Shown here one piece after another: positions 56,701 to 64,000 of a stretch of 64,000 nucleotides of DNA. The stretch comes from Gephyromycinifex aptenodytis. Its GTDB lineage: Bacteria > Actinomycetota > Actinomycetes > Actinomycetales > Dermatophilaceae. Each line of letters opens with the position of its first letter. Position 1 is the first letter of the stretch. Under the pieces are notes generated by a model. It searched no databases and had not been told where the DNA came from. It saw only the letters and a list, made by a program, of their open reading frames with translations. Made by a program: the position numbers and the translations under genes. The stretch is taken from the NCBI RefSeq assembly GCF_012277275.1, contig NZ_CP051155.1, forward strand, positions 1,860,001 through 1,924,000, given 5' to 3'.

Positions 56701-59700
56701 CAACTGGCCAACGGACCGTGCCACAACCTGCAATGCCGCGGACGACTGAAAGAAGCGCCGCGCGAGGCCGAATCGTTCTACCGCGCCCTGTTCACCGACT
56801 CCGACATGCGCCGCGTCGATGCCCGCGAACACACGAGCCTCCTGGACGCCGAAGAACGCCGCAAGATCGAGGCCGGGTTCAAGCGCCCCAAGCAGGAGCC
56901 GGGTGACCCCAATGTGCTCGTCGCTACCCCCACCCTGGAGATGGGTATCGACATCGGCGACTTGACCACCGTGATGCTTGCCTCGATGCCCGACGCCGTC
57001 GCCAAGTACCAGCAGCGCGTCGGCCGCGCGGGTCGCTTCACCGGCTCGTCCCTGGCCTTGGCCTACGTGCCCGGCCGTCGCGAAAACCTGCCCCTGCTGG
57101 GCGACCCCACGTCGATGATCAGCGGCGCCGTGCGCCCACCCGCCACCTACCTCGATGCGGAAGAAATCCTGCAGCGGCAGTTCCTCGCCTCTGTCATCGA
57201 CCGCATGGTGCGCGACGGATATTCGCCCATGCCGCGTACTGCCGGGGAGGTACTCAGTTCCAGCGAACCGGGCACTCTGTTGGGTGATCTCATCACCCGG
57301 CTGCACCATGAAGGCCCGCAGTTCCTCGCGGATTTCATCGCCGGGTTCGACGATCCCAGCGCACCCGGACTTGGCGTGCTCCAGACGTGGGTCACCGCCA
57401 CCACTCAGAACAGCGGCGGCACGCGCGACACCGCCGAGGCTGCGATCCACCACGCCGTCGGCGAGCACACCCGCGAGATCGAAGACCTACGCCGACGCCA
57501 GGCCGAGATCGAGGCGAGCATCCCGGAGCTGACGGAACGCGCCGCCTCACCGGCCGCTACCGACGACGACAAACGGGCCGTGAAGTCCGCAAAGAGCGAG
57601 GCCAAGCTGCTGCGGACCCAGATAAGTGACCGCACCACGCAGCCCTGGATCGCCGGCCTCGAACTGCGCGGCCTTCTGCCTAACTACTCGCTGATGGACG
57701 ACTCGGTGAAGCTCGACGCCCAGGTGTCGTGGCGCGACCCCGAGACGGGCGACTACGGCTATGAGCCGCTCCTCGTCGACCGCGGGTCCGCCCGCGCCCT
57801 CACCGAACTCGCCCCCGGCGCGTACTTCTACGCCCATCGGCTCGAGATGCGCGTCGACGGCGTCGACCTGGGCCAAGACAACGCCGAGGTGGTCACCCAT
57901 GCAGCTTGCGACCAGTGCGGATTCGTGGCCCAGCTCAGCTCGCCTGACGAGCCCTCGCCACGGGCGTGCCCTCGCTGCGGCAGCCGAGGGATCAGCGAGA
58001 CCGGACAGCGGTTCGCCGCCGCCCGCCTGCGCCGCGTGTTCGCCGACGTCAACCGCGACGACGCAGCCATCGGTGACGACGCCGACGACCGGCGCCGCAC
58101 CCCGTTCGAGATCATTCCTGCCGTCGACTTCGACCCCGCGCGCCTGACTGAGCATTGGTCGGTGGAGGCGGCCGGTCTCGGCGTGGCCCACTACCGGCGA
58201 ATCACAGTGCGGTGGTTCAACACCGGGCGACTTGTCGCCAGCCCGCAGACCATGCAGATCGCCGGTCGGGAGGCCATCGCGCAACTGTTCCGCCTGTGCG
58301 AGGCCTGCGGCAAGCTCGACCGCGGCTCCGGCATCAACGTCGCCCGCGAACACCGAGCCTGGTGTCGACACCGACACTCCACTGACGAGCACACCCTCTC
58401 CCTTGCGCTGGCACGCGAACTCGTCACCCAGGGAGTCGCGATCGCGTTGCCCGCCTCCGTCGTCGGCGACATGTTCAGCGTCCCGAGCCTGAGCGCCGCA
58501 GTGCTCCTCGGCCTGCGCGAGCACCTAGGCGGCGCCCCCAACCACCTCCGCGTCGAGGTCGTGCCACACCCCGTCAGGTCCGATGCGGGCGAAGTGCGCC
58601 AAGCCCTGTTCCTACACGACACCGTGCCCGGTGGCACCGGCTACCTCACCGAGCTCGCTAAACCGGACCGCCTCTGGGCCATCCTCGTCAGCGCGGGCAA
58701 GGTCGTCGAAAGCTGCCCCTGCGCCGACGAGGGACGCGCCTCCTGCCACCGCTGCCTCGCTCCCTTCGGCCGCGACGTCTACCGCGTCGACGCCCTCCGC
58801 GCCCTGAAAGCGCTGCTCGGCGTCGACGGTGATCGCGCCCTGGCCGATCTCGACCCGCTCGTCTGCGAATGGCAGGTGACGGCCGAGGCCATGCCGGTAT
58901 CGGGAGAAGACTCGCCGCTGGAGCACGAGCTCCGTGCGCTCCTGCGCACTCGTCTCGGCACGTTCGCCACCGTCAAGGAGACGCCCACGTCCCGGGGTAA
59001 ACGCTTGACGATCACGGGGGCCGGTAACCGCGTGTGGTTCGTCGATCCCCAGGTCGACCTAGACGGCGTGCGCCCCGACTTCATGGTGTGGACCTCCGGG
59101 CTGCCCAAAATCGCCGTCTTCGCCGACGGGCGCCGATACCACGCGAGCGCGGTGCACAACAGACTCGCCGACGATGCGGTCAAGCGACAGCGACTGCGCG
59201 ACACCGGCACTCACGTGATCGCCGTGACCTTCGACGACCTGCGCTCCCCCACAGCCCCCGCGTGGTTGAACAAGCAGGTGGTCAAGCTGCTCATGGGGCA
59301 ACCGGCCGGCGCGCCGGGATCGGGCATCTCTATGGCGGTGGCGGACGAGCAAGAGGGCGGGCCCCTCGCCCTGATCGAGGGCATCATCAAGGACCCGGAG
59401 AGCGTGCCACGACGGCGGCTGGGCGACGCTGTGCCACTCCTCGTCGGCATCCTGCCCGGCGCTGTGCCGCAAGGTGTCATCGGCGTTGGCGACGATCTGG
59501 TGGCCGTTGCGTGTGACCGCCTGCAGGAGCGGCCCGTGCCGATATCCGGCGAGCAGACACTGCTCCTCTACGCGCGCGACCACCTCGTGTTCGCCACACG
59601 GTTGAAGGGCGACGCCGCCCTAGAGGTGACGCTCGTCCTCGATGACAGGCCGGAGGCCCTCGCACAGCCCAACCACGTGGACGCGTGGCGTGACTGGCTG

Positions 59701-60168
59701 CGTCTGTCGAACGCCCTGGCCTTCAGCGACCTTCCCTACCGCATCACCACCCTGACCGCGCAGACATCACCGACCTCACCGCGGATCGACCTCATTGAGA
59801 GTCGGAACGAAGTCGTCGTGGATACCGCCGTCGTTGCCGACGGATTGCCAGGAGGGTGGGCTGGCGTCGACCTCGACCCCGACTTCACCTCCCCGGTCAT
59901 CGTCGAACTCGCCCGGCTACTGGCCGAGGCGGGCGCGCCACCGGCCGAGGGCGGCATCGAACTCGACAGCGGATCCATCGCCGACCTGGTCTGGTCGAAG
60001 GCCCACGTGGCCGTCGTCGACGACACAATGCCGAGTGACGAGATCGAGACGCTCCGCCGGGCTGGGTGGACGATCCACCAGGCCGACGATAACGCTGCAG
60101 ATTTGAGCCAGCTGGCGGAATCCGTCGCACGTGAATTCCACTCTAGGGACGAACGGCTAGGAGACTAG
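53737..60168 (+). CDS. YprA/DruE-type DUF1998 helicase with C-terminal nuclease-like domain
   Basis: 2143 residues, ATG at 53737 with GGGGGAG 6 bases upstream. Helicase lobes: PYRHQAEAY, Walker A GTGSGKT (109-115), DEFH (243-246) in VLDEFHTYDGAQG, TPTLEMGIDIGDL, and QQRVGRAGR (1092-1100). Long inserts between the lobes contain zinc-finger-like pairs (CRGCG, CPSCG, CDTC). A coiled coil lies near 1225-1310 and a zinc ribbon (CDQCG/CPRCG) follows. The DUF1998 cysteine cluster is C1660, C1662, C1670, C1673. A restriction-like fold follows: E1729/E1731, D1781 (RPDF), VFADGRRYH (D1797, H1802). This is far longer than MrfA/YprA and of Druantia DruE size. It is probably the DNA-unwinding and cutting engine of the system. 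Confidence 0.85.
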   Translation: MTQLLPSLQAERVRRSLVDYLSTTFALADAEPRRALAEFLEHPNDGIFKGPYVRLRLPFKPAEGSWREHLNWKPPFAPYRHQAEAYARLTSKNLGPDKPRPLPTVVTTGTGSGKTEAFLHPIVDHCLRARNRGERGIKALILYPMNALADDQARRLTSLLTGDPALAGITAGLYTGDAREGQSGQGRTKVSADGLITNRAVLRDDPPDILLTNYKMLDQLLLRPADQPLWEKSWQSLTYLVLDEFHTYDGAQGTDVAILLRRLGLALRSHVPADHPDRALYHGRPLGKVTPVATSATLGDAGDPSAMLAFATTVFGEQFTDDAAITEARVDIEDFTATARTASTGSAARELESLLAGDLADLAAVGRDHVGDPQRLLAETVAVLYRNDERHPLPDAPDEALLQAHPGVRSLIEAAEHATHIDDLTARLFASSAAADTAAARGALATILAGLSVIRAQTRDAVSVDVTLWLRELTRIDRVVSSEPGFRWSDDGATIDPDGQGDALPAIYCRGCGRSGWGVTLARTGRDLGDRDEKIRLDHMTNEGRFRALLHAPGEAAAVATAASAGAANPEEVAPNLRWLHMPQRTILTRPGDQDPDLLEGRVLPVVMLDGDSQDLEKRSRKDECPSCGRDDQIRFLGSAVATLLSVSLSTLFGDPDLDAGEKRSLVFTDSVQDAAHRAGFVDHRSHAMSLRTALRRPLTGWKSLPDWVDAAMRAAENDPFARYRLVPASLLTQAQFEPYWKLPVYTRVPATSRKAVRRRLLFDAALEVGLQTGYGRTLEATGSIGVYVSPGRSAELAAYGRAALGDVQQQTLDAEAVDAALTTWVRGVLERMRRDGAIDHEWLKKYVKDDGNRHWIWGGRRRDQGAPAFPRGRSAPAFPVVGGRIDTSKSALVPAASNRSWYARWAAKCLGVNTNHGASLATQLLAGLAEAGILSATPTDTGGTAYGIPAERIMVTPLDDVQLREDTTLLVCDTCRSPMPVAPNVSAQLANGPCHNLQCRGRLKEAPREAESFYRALFTDSDMRRVDAREHTSLLDAEERRKIEAGFKRPKQEPGDPNVLVATPTLEMGIDIGDLTTVMLASMPDAVAKYQQRVGRAGRFTGSSLALAYVPGRRENLPLLGDPTSMISGAVRPPATYLDAEEILQRQFLASVIDRMVRDGYSPMPRTAGEVLSSSEPGTLLGDLITRLHHEGPQFLADFIAGFDDPSAPGLGVLQTWVTATTQNSGGTRDTAEAAIHHAVGEHTREIEDLRRRQAEIEASIPELTERAASPAATDDDKRAVKSAKSEAKLLRTQISDRTTQPWIAGLELRGLLPNYSLMDDSVKLDAQVSWRDPETGDYGYEPLLVDRGSARALTELAPGAYFYAHRLEMRVDGVDLGQDNAEVVTHAACDQCGFVAQLSSPDEPSPRACPRCGSRGISETGQRFAAARLRRVFADVNRDDAAIGDDADDRRRTPFEIIPAVDFDPARLTEHWSVEAAGLGVAHYRRITVRWFNTGRLVASPQTMQIAGREAIAQLFRLCEACGKLDRGSGINVAREHRAWCRHRHSTDEHTLSLALARELVTQGVAIALPASVVGDMFSVPSLSAAVLLGLREHLGGAPNHLRVEVVPHPVRSDAGEVRQALFLHDTVPGGTGYLTELAKPDRLWAILVSAGKVVESCPCADEGRASCHRCLAPFGRDVYRVDALRALKALLGVDGDRALADLDPLVCEWQVTAEAMPVSGEDSPLEHELRALLRTRLGTFATVKETPTSRGKRLTITGAGNRVWFVDPQVDLDGVRPDFMVWTSGLPKIAVFADGRRYHASAVHNRLADDAVKRQRLRDTGTHVIAVTFDDLRSPTAPAWLNKQVVKLLMGQPAGAPGSGISMAVADEQEGGPLALIEGIIKDPESVPRRRLGDAVPLLVGILPGAVPQGVIGVGDDLVAVACDRLQERPVPISGEQTLLLYARDHLVFATRLKGDAALEVTLVLDDRPEALAQPNHVDAWRDWLRLSNALAFSDLPYRITTLTAQTSPTSPRIDLIESRNEVVVDTAVVADGLPGGWAGVDLDPDFTSPVIVELARLLAEAGAPPAEGGIELDSGSIADLVWSKAHVAVVDDTMPSDEIETLRRAGWTIHQADDNAADLSQLAESVAREFHSRDERLGD

Positions 60169-60172
60169 GCCC

Positions 60173-62515
60173 ATGCCCACGCTGATCTGGAGCAAGGTCA
60201 AGGACGGACTGGACCCGGCCGTGAAGAAGAAGGCGTACGCCTTCCTCGAAAAGCTCCAGGAGAGCGACAAACTCCCGGGCCTGCACATCGAACCCATCGT
60301 CGGCAGCGTCGACCCTCGAGTGCGGACCGGCCGCGTCGACGACAAGTTCCGCTGCGTCATGTTCAAGTTGGTGGCCGGTGACGAGCCGTTCTATGTGATC
60401 CACGGGGTCTGGTCGCACGACAAGGCCAATGCCATCGCCCAGCAGGTGCGCCTGTCGATGAACCCCATCAACGGTGTACCCGAGGTCGAGCGCGTCCTCG
60501 AAGAAATCCAGGCCACCGCCCGCACCCCCGCACCGCCCGAACCAACTGCGTTGCCCGATGCAGCTGCGACGCCAGAACCGACCGCACCCCTCGACCCCGC
60601 TAGCGCCGAACCTGTCGATCCGGCGCCTCTCCCGGTCGTCGTGGCCTCTCCCCCGAGGTGGCCCGCGGGGCTCACCGCCGACGCGCTGCACCGCGAACTC
60701 GGCATCGATCCACAGTTGGCCGAAGCGGCGCTGGCCGCCTCGACGGAGGACGCACTCGTCGACGACGTCATCAGTCGAGCCCGTGTGGAATGGCAGGCCG
60801 ACGCCCTGCTCGAGCTCGCGACCGGGAGCTCGATCGCCGACGTCAAAGTGTCGTTCCGCCTCGACGAGCCCGTCGCAATCGACAAGACCGACGACGACAC
60901 CCAACTCGTCGAAAGCATCAACAGGCACCCCGCAGCGCAGTCGTCATTCCACTGGTTGGGGACCGACAACGCCGAACTGCGTCGAGTCATCGAGGCCGGA
61001 GACCTGGGCGCGTGGCGCCTGTTCCTGCACCCTGAGCAACGGCGCTACGCGGAGGGCTCCCGCAACGGTGCGTTCCGTCTCTCGGGAGGCGCCGGCACCG
61101 GCAAGACGGTCGTGGCGCTCCACCGCGCCCGGTTCCTGGCTGCCCAGAACCCGCAGGCGCGGATCCTGTTGTCGACGTTCACCCGCAACCTCGCCGATGA
61201 CTTGGCCGCCAACCTGCGCAAACTCGATGAGACGACGACGCTCGCCGCCAGGCCCGGTGAGCCCGGGGTGTTCGTTCGCGGCGTCGACCAAGTCACCTGG
61301 GCTGTGGTGCAGCGGGCCGGGGACGACATCGCCGACGCTGTAGAGGCAGTACTCGGGGCCCGCCGGACAGAGGTGCTCAAACGGTCTCCGGACCGCCTGT
61401 GGGACGAGGCTATCGACGACGCTGGCGCCGCCCTGCCTCGCGAGCTGGCGACGCGAACGTTCCTTGAGGCCGAGTACACGCAAGTGGTGCTGCCGAACCG
61501 CATCACAGACCCGCGGAAGTACGTGCGGGTGCGTCGCGCCGGGCGTGGGGTGGCTCTCGACCGCGCCAAGCGGGTGGCGGTGTGGAACGTCATCGACGCC
61601 TATCGCGCCAAGGCACACGCCGCAGGCACGACGAACTTCGACGAGAAGGCCGCTATCGCGGCGCAGTGGCTCGAGTCTCAGGATGAGCGCCCGTTCGATC
61701 ACGTTGTCGTCGACGAGGCACAGGACCTCACCGCCTCACACCTGAGGTTCCTCAGGGCGCTCGTGGCCGAGGGCGCTGACGACCTTTTCATCTGTGAGGA
61801 CTCCCACCAGCGCATCTACGGGCAGAAGGTGACCCTCTCCCACTGCGGCATCAATGTGCGGGGGCGTGCACGCCGCCTGACCCTCAATTACCGCACCACG
61901 CAACAGAACTTGTCGTGGGCCATGGGCATCTTGTCGGGCGCGAACTGGACCGATCTCGAGGGCGAGACCGAGGCGCACACCTACCACTCCGCCCGGACCG
62001 GGCCGGTCCCCATCCTCATCCCGGCCGCAACCGTCACCGACGAGTTCGATGCCGCGGCCCAACTGTTGCGGGACTGGCTCCCGCACCCCGACTCCGATCC
62101 CGCCCAGAACCAGAGCGCCGGGCGCGCACCCGAAGCACACTCCATCGCTGTGCTTGTGCGCGACAAGTACCGCCGCGAGACCCTCGTCGCCGCGCTCGCC
62201 GAGCGGGGAGTCACCGTACGCTCCGTCGACCGGGAGACGCCGCGACCGGGATTCCCGCTGGCCATGACCATGCACCGTGCGAAGGGGCTTGAGTTCACCC
62301 ACGTTCTGCTGCTGGGCGTGCAGGAGGGTTCCGTGCCCAAGTCGCTGCGTGAGTACGACACGAGCGAGGCCGACAAAGCCGACGCCCTCTTGCGCGAACG
62401 CGCCCTCGTCTACGTCGCCGCCACCCGCGCCCGGGACGTACTCGCCGTCACGTGGTCCGGGAAACCCTCCCAGCTCCTGCCAGTAACGTCAGGCGCTTCT
62501 TTGCCGTCGTCGTGA
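60173..62515 (+). CDS. UvrD-type helicase with RelE-like N-terminal domain
   Basis: 780 residues, ATG at 60173, 4 bases after the YprA-type gene. The N-terminal 90 residues (LPGLHIEPI, VDDKFRCVMFKL, YVIHGVWSHDKANAIAQ) resemble the RelE/ParE toxin fold found in front of some UvrD helicases. A Pro/Ala-rich linker (about 118-160) follows. The SF1 core has Walker A GAGTGKT (about 305-311), VVVDEAQDL (D514), LTLNYRTTQQNL, TMHRAKGLEFTHV and YVAATRARDVL. Last main gene of the operon; it likely processes DNA ends or displaces protein with the YprA-type enzyme. Confidence 0.85.
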   Translation: MPTLIWSKVKDGLDPAVKKKAYAFLEKLQESDKLPGLHIEPIVGSVDPRVRTGRVDDKFRCVMFKLVAGDEPFYVIHGVWSHDKANAIAQQVRLSMNPINGVPEVERVLEEIQATARTPAPPEPTALPDAAATPEPTAPLDPASAEPVDPAPLPVVVASPPRWPAGLTADALHRELGIDPQLAEAALAASTEDALVDDVISRARVEWQADALLELATGSSIADVKVSFRLDEPVAIDKTDDDTQLVESINRHPAAQSSFHWLGTDNAELRRVIEAGDLGAWRLFLHPEQRRYAEGSRNGAFRLSGGAGTGKTVVALHRARFLAAQNPQARILLSTFTRNLADDLAANLRKLDETTTLAARPGEPGVFVRGVDQVTWAVVQRAGDDIADAVEAVLGARRTEVLKRSPDRLWDEAIDDAGAALPRELATRTFLEAEYTQVVLPNRITDPRKYVRVRRAGRGVALDRAKRVAVWNVIDAYRAKAHAAGTTNFDEKAAIAAQWLESQDERPFDHVVVDEAQDLTASHLRFLRALVAEGADDLFICEDSHQRIYGQKVTLSHCGINVRGRARRLTLNYRTTQQNLSWAMGILSGANWTDLEGETEAHTYHSARTGPVPILIPAATVTDEFDAAAQLLRDWLPHPDSDPAQNQSAGRAPEAHSIAVLVRDKYRRETLVAALAERGVTVRSVDRETPRPGFPLAMTMHRAKGLEFTHVLLLGVQEGSVPKSLREYDTSEADKADALLRERALVYVAATRARDVLAVTWSGKPSQLLPVTSGASLPSS

Positions 62516-62724
62516 CCGTTGACCCCTACCCAGACTCGCAGCCTGACTCGGCTTCCTCGCCAGCATCATTCGCGATCGTCACCGTCAATGACGACGGGAC
62601 CTTCGAGCCTTCATATGTCGCTTCTGATCAGTGCCAGGGCGATCCATCCGTGTATAACTCCTGGGCACCAACCCGGGGGCGGGTGTGTCGCGCGGGCCGC
62701 AAGCTGCGGCGAGCCCACCCATAG
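62512..62724 (+). CDS. Possible small protein coupled to the UvrD-type gene
   Basis: 70 residues from a GTG overlapping the UvrD stop (GTGA). It reads VTVDPYPDSQPDSASSPASF then AIVTVNDDGTFEPSYVASDQ and ends with Arg-rich residues. The middle looks protein-like and the tail does not, so it may be a truncated gene or chance. Confidence 0.3.
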   Translation: MTVDPYPDSQPDSASSPASFAIVTVNDDGTFEPSYVASDQCQGDPSVYNSWAPTRGRVCRAGRKLRRAHP

Positions 62725-63056
62725 AAACAAGCGCTATGTGAAGTTTAAACGAGACCCACCTGGCGGGAATCCAGGCAGGATCCGTCCGGCCTAGCGCATG
62801 GGGCGAGTCCGACCCAGGAGTTGGCCATCTTGGTTATCACCGGATGGCTCGGACGCTGCCCACCCGAGCCATCCCGTGTTCCTCCCGGGGCGACATCGAC
62901 GAACTGTTCGTGGCCTCACGAGGCTCCCTGAGCGCCAACCTTCGCTATGGACGTGGCGCGCAGCCGCAGCGAACTCCCGGCTGGGCACGCAGCAGGTAAT
63001 GACCGAGACCTCCCTGTGAGGGCGGCCCGCAGCAGCAGCACACTTCGTGCAGCGGC
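62725..63056. other. Right junction of the island, no intact gene
   Basis: 332 bases holding a hairpin and the degenerate copy of the ABC permease end, both listed separately. No other coding signal. Confidence 0.6.
62842..62874. terminator. Hairpin downstream of the defence operon
   Basis: 11-bp stem (62842-62852 with 62864-62874) and an 11-base spacer, about 330 bases past the UvrD-type stop. Probable terminator of the island operon. Confidence 0.5.
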
Positions 63057-63130
63057 TCAGATGATACGTGGCCGAGGCGAACCCGCGGGCGTCCCCAGCG
63101 GGGGCGACGCCGGCCTGCCCTCTAAGGCCT
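62973..63130. repeat. Right copy of the repeat flanking the defence island
   Basis: Degenerate version of the permease 3' end (SRLGTQQVMTETSL and TGA at 63017-63019, against SWLSTQQAMTTTDL), then the 20 identical bases at 63070-63089 inside the 3' coding end of the alpha/beta hydrolase. I estimate roughly 70 to 75 percent identity to the left copy. Upstream of the last 15 codons the permease reading is no longer intact. Confidence 0.7.
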
Positions 63131-63989
63131 GAGCCATCTCGCAGGTCTCCAGGACGATGGCGGCGACCTCTTGATAGCGGGTGTAGTGGGGGTACTCCCC
63201 AGAATCCAACCCGCGCACGCTCACCAGCGGATGGGTGTGGGCTAGAGCACGCTCCCGCTGGGCGTTCGCTGCGTCCAACCCGTCCGAAAGTTGCACGATG
63301 CAGACCGGCACCCGGATGCGCCGATAGAGCCGCTCGTCGGGGTACAAACGGTCGCCGGTTTCCACCGAGACCAACCTGATGATCGTGTCCGGGTGTGGCA
63401 GGTTCACCCAGCCGGACCCATCCGGCGCCGCGCGGATCGAATACCGCAACTCCTCACGCAAACCCTTGAACCCCACGACCCGCCAATCCCGCGCCAACTG
63501 CGCCGTGATCCGGTCCATGAGAAGTTCGGCTTCAGCCACGGTGGTCCCGGTACGCCCGAAGTAGAAACGGTCCCGCAGCGATCCCCGGAACTGCGGTGAG
63601 GTGTAGAACGCGATGTCGTCAGCGGCGCTCTCCTCGGTACGGGCGCACGCCCCGCCCAGCGCCACGACACCGGTGAACAGTTCAGGGTCCTCGATGGCGG
63701 CGCACAGACTGGCGTGAGTGCCCTGCCCCAACCCCACGAGCAAGGGCGATAGGTCCAGGTGCCGTGCTACTGCCAGGATGCTGTTCCAGGCATCGGCGGG
63801 GCGACGCGCCGACGCGGTCGAGCCGCCGTGACCCGGCAGGTCCAGTGCGTAGGCGTGCACCTTCCCCTCCAGTGCCGCTGCCACCCGGTCCCAGGCCGCG
63901 GCGCAGAACCCGGGCGCGTGGACGAACAGGACGTCTGGGCCGCTTCCCCCAAAATCACGCACGACGACGATGCCATCCCCATACGGCAC
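63057..63989 (-). CDS. Alpha/beta hydrolase-fold protein lacking the usual nucleophile
   Basis: 310 residues; GTG at 63989 with AGGAG 6 bases upstream. The fold is clear: VLFVHAPGFCAAAWDRVAAAL (oxyanion strand), ALDLPGHGGS, and a nucleophile-elbow position reading GLGQGTHA (86-93), where G-x-S-x-G has Gly88 in place of Ser. A late acid and histidine are plausible (LSDGLDAAN; GEYPHYTRYQEV). It could be a non-catalytic or cofactor-independent member of the superfamily. Its C-terminal codons overlap the island's right repeat, so its end may have been altered by the insertion. Confidence 0.75.
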   Translation of the reverse strand: MPYGDGIVVVRDFGGSGPDVLFVHAPGFCAAAWDRVAAALEGKVHAYALDLPGHGGSTASARRPADAWNSILAVARHLDLSPLLVGLGQGTHASLCAAIEDPELFTGVVALGGACARTEESAADDIAFYTSPQFRGSLRDRFYFGRTGTTVAEAELLMDRITAQLARDWRVVGFKGLREELRYSIRAAPDGSGWVNLPHPDTIIRLVSVETGDRLYPDERLYRRIRVPVCIVQLSDGLDAANAQRERALAHTHPLVSVRGLDSGEYPHYTRYQEVAAIVLETCEMAQALEGRPASPPLGTPAGSPRPRII

Positions 63990-64000
63990 CTGTCGCTCCT

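Noticed and set aside
41744-62515. Naming the island canonical DISARM
   Set aside because: drmD and drmMI are recognisable, but there is no separate drmA helicase, drmB DUF1998 protein or drmC phospholipase-D nuclease; the DUF1998 protein is a single giant YprA/DruE-type enzyme.
41588-63089. Classical att sites of an integrative element
   Set aside because: The 20-base identity is embedded in a longer diverged homologous stretch, and there is no integrase, excisionase or tRNA gene, so a simple attL/attR call is not supported.

Overview
The window is high-GC, densely packed bacterial DNA that reads like an actinobacterial chromosome. The signs are very GC-rich third codon positions, frequent GTG starts with clear AGGAGG-type ribosome sites, actinobacterial families (DUF5926, DUF4870, DUF6394, a stand-alone RsbW-like ATPase) and a YtrA-type GntR/ABC operon. 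The order Micrococcales is a guess; no rRNA or tRNA is present to settle it.

Layout. 1-5.5 kb (minus): DUF5926 protein, an anti-sigma-like ATPase and an AcrB-type RND permease with a large low-complexity and coiled-coil insert. 5.7-10.5 kb: an enoyl-CoA hydratase/3-hydroxyisobutyryl-CoA hydrolase family enzyme, a secreted GH13 amylase, and a methyltransferase with an overlapping partner gene. 10.5-15 kb: putA with a divergent PAS-AraC regulator. 15-22.8 kb: DEAD-box RNA helicase, NhaD/ArsB-superfamily antiporter, LON-domain protein, acyltransferase, small conserved-looking proteins and serA. 22.8-25 kb: arsenic cassette (arsC, acr3, divergent arsR). 25-33.6 kb: serine hydrolase, a DMSO-reductase-type respiratory operon (dmsABC, TorD-like chaperone, extra Fe-S protein) behind DosR-like boxes, a small membrane protein with its wHTH regulator, and a HAD phosphatase. 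33.7-41.5 kb: dicarboxylate/glutamate symporter, K+ channel with RCK domains plus DUF6394, asd, and a GntR-ABC transporter operon whose ATPase gene has an apparent frameshift at its start.

41.7-62.5 kb is a phage-defence island. It holds a DrmD-like SNF2 helicase, a DrmMI-like N6-adenine methylase, a lower-GC accessory block (CBS-HEPN protein, PIN-like nuclease, broken SecB-like gene), a 2143-residue YprA/DruE-type DUF1998 helicase with a C-terminal nuclease-like domain, and a UvrD-type helicase with a RelE-like N-terminus. It shares drmD and drmMI with DISARM but lacks separate drmA, drmB and drmC, and its YprA-family helicase has Druantia-like size. It best fits the recently described DISARM/Druantia-bridging class called ARMADA, with accessory genes I do not recognise as part of a named system.

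The island has no visible integrase or tRNA. It is flanked by an imperfect direct repeat of about 150 bp made of the 3' end of the upstream ABC permease and the 3' end of the downstream alpha/beta hydrolase, with 20 identical bases at the core. This looks like an insertion scar, and I consider it and the island the most interesting part of the window. Terminator-like hairpins with 11-18 bp stems separate most transcription units.
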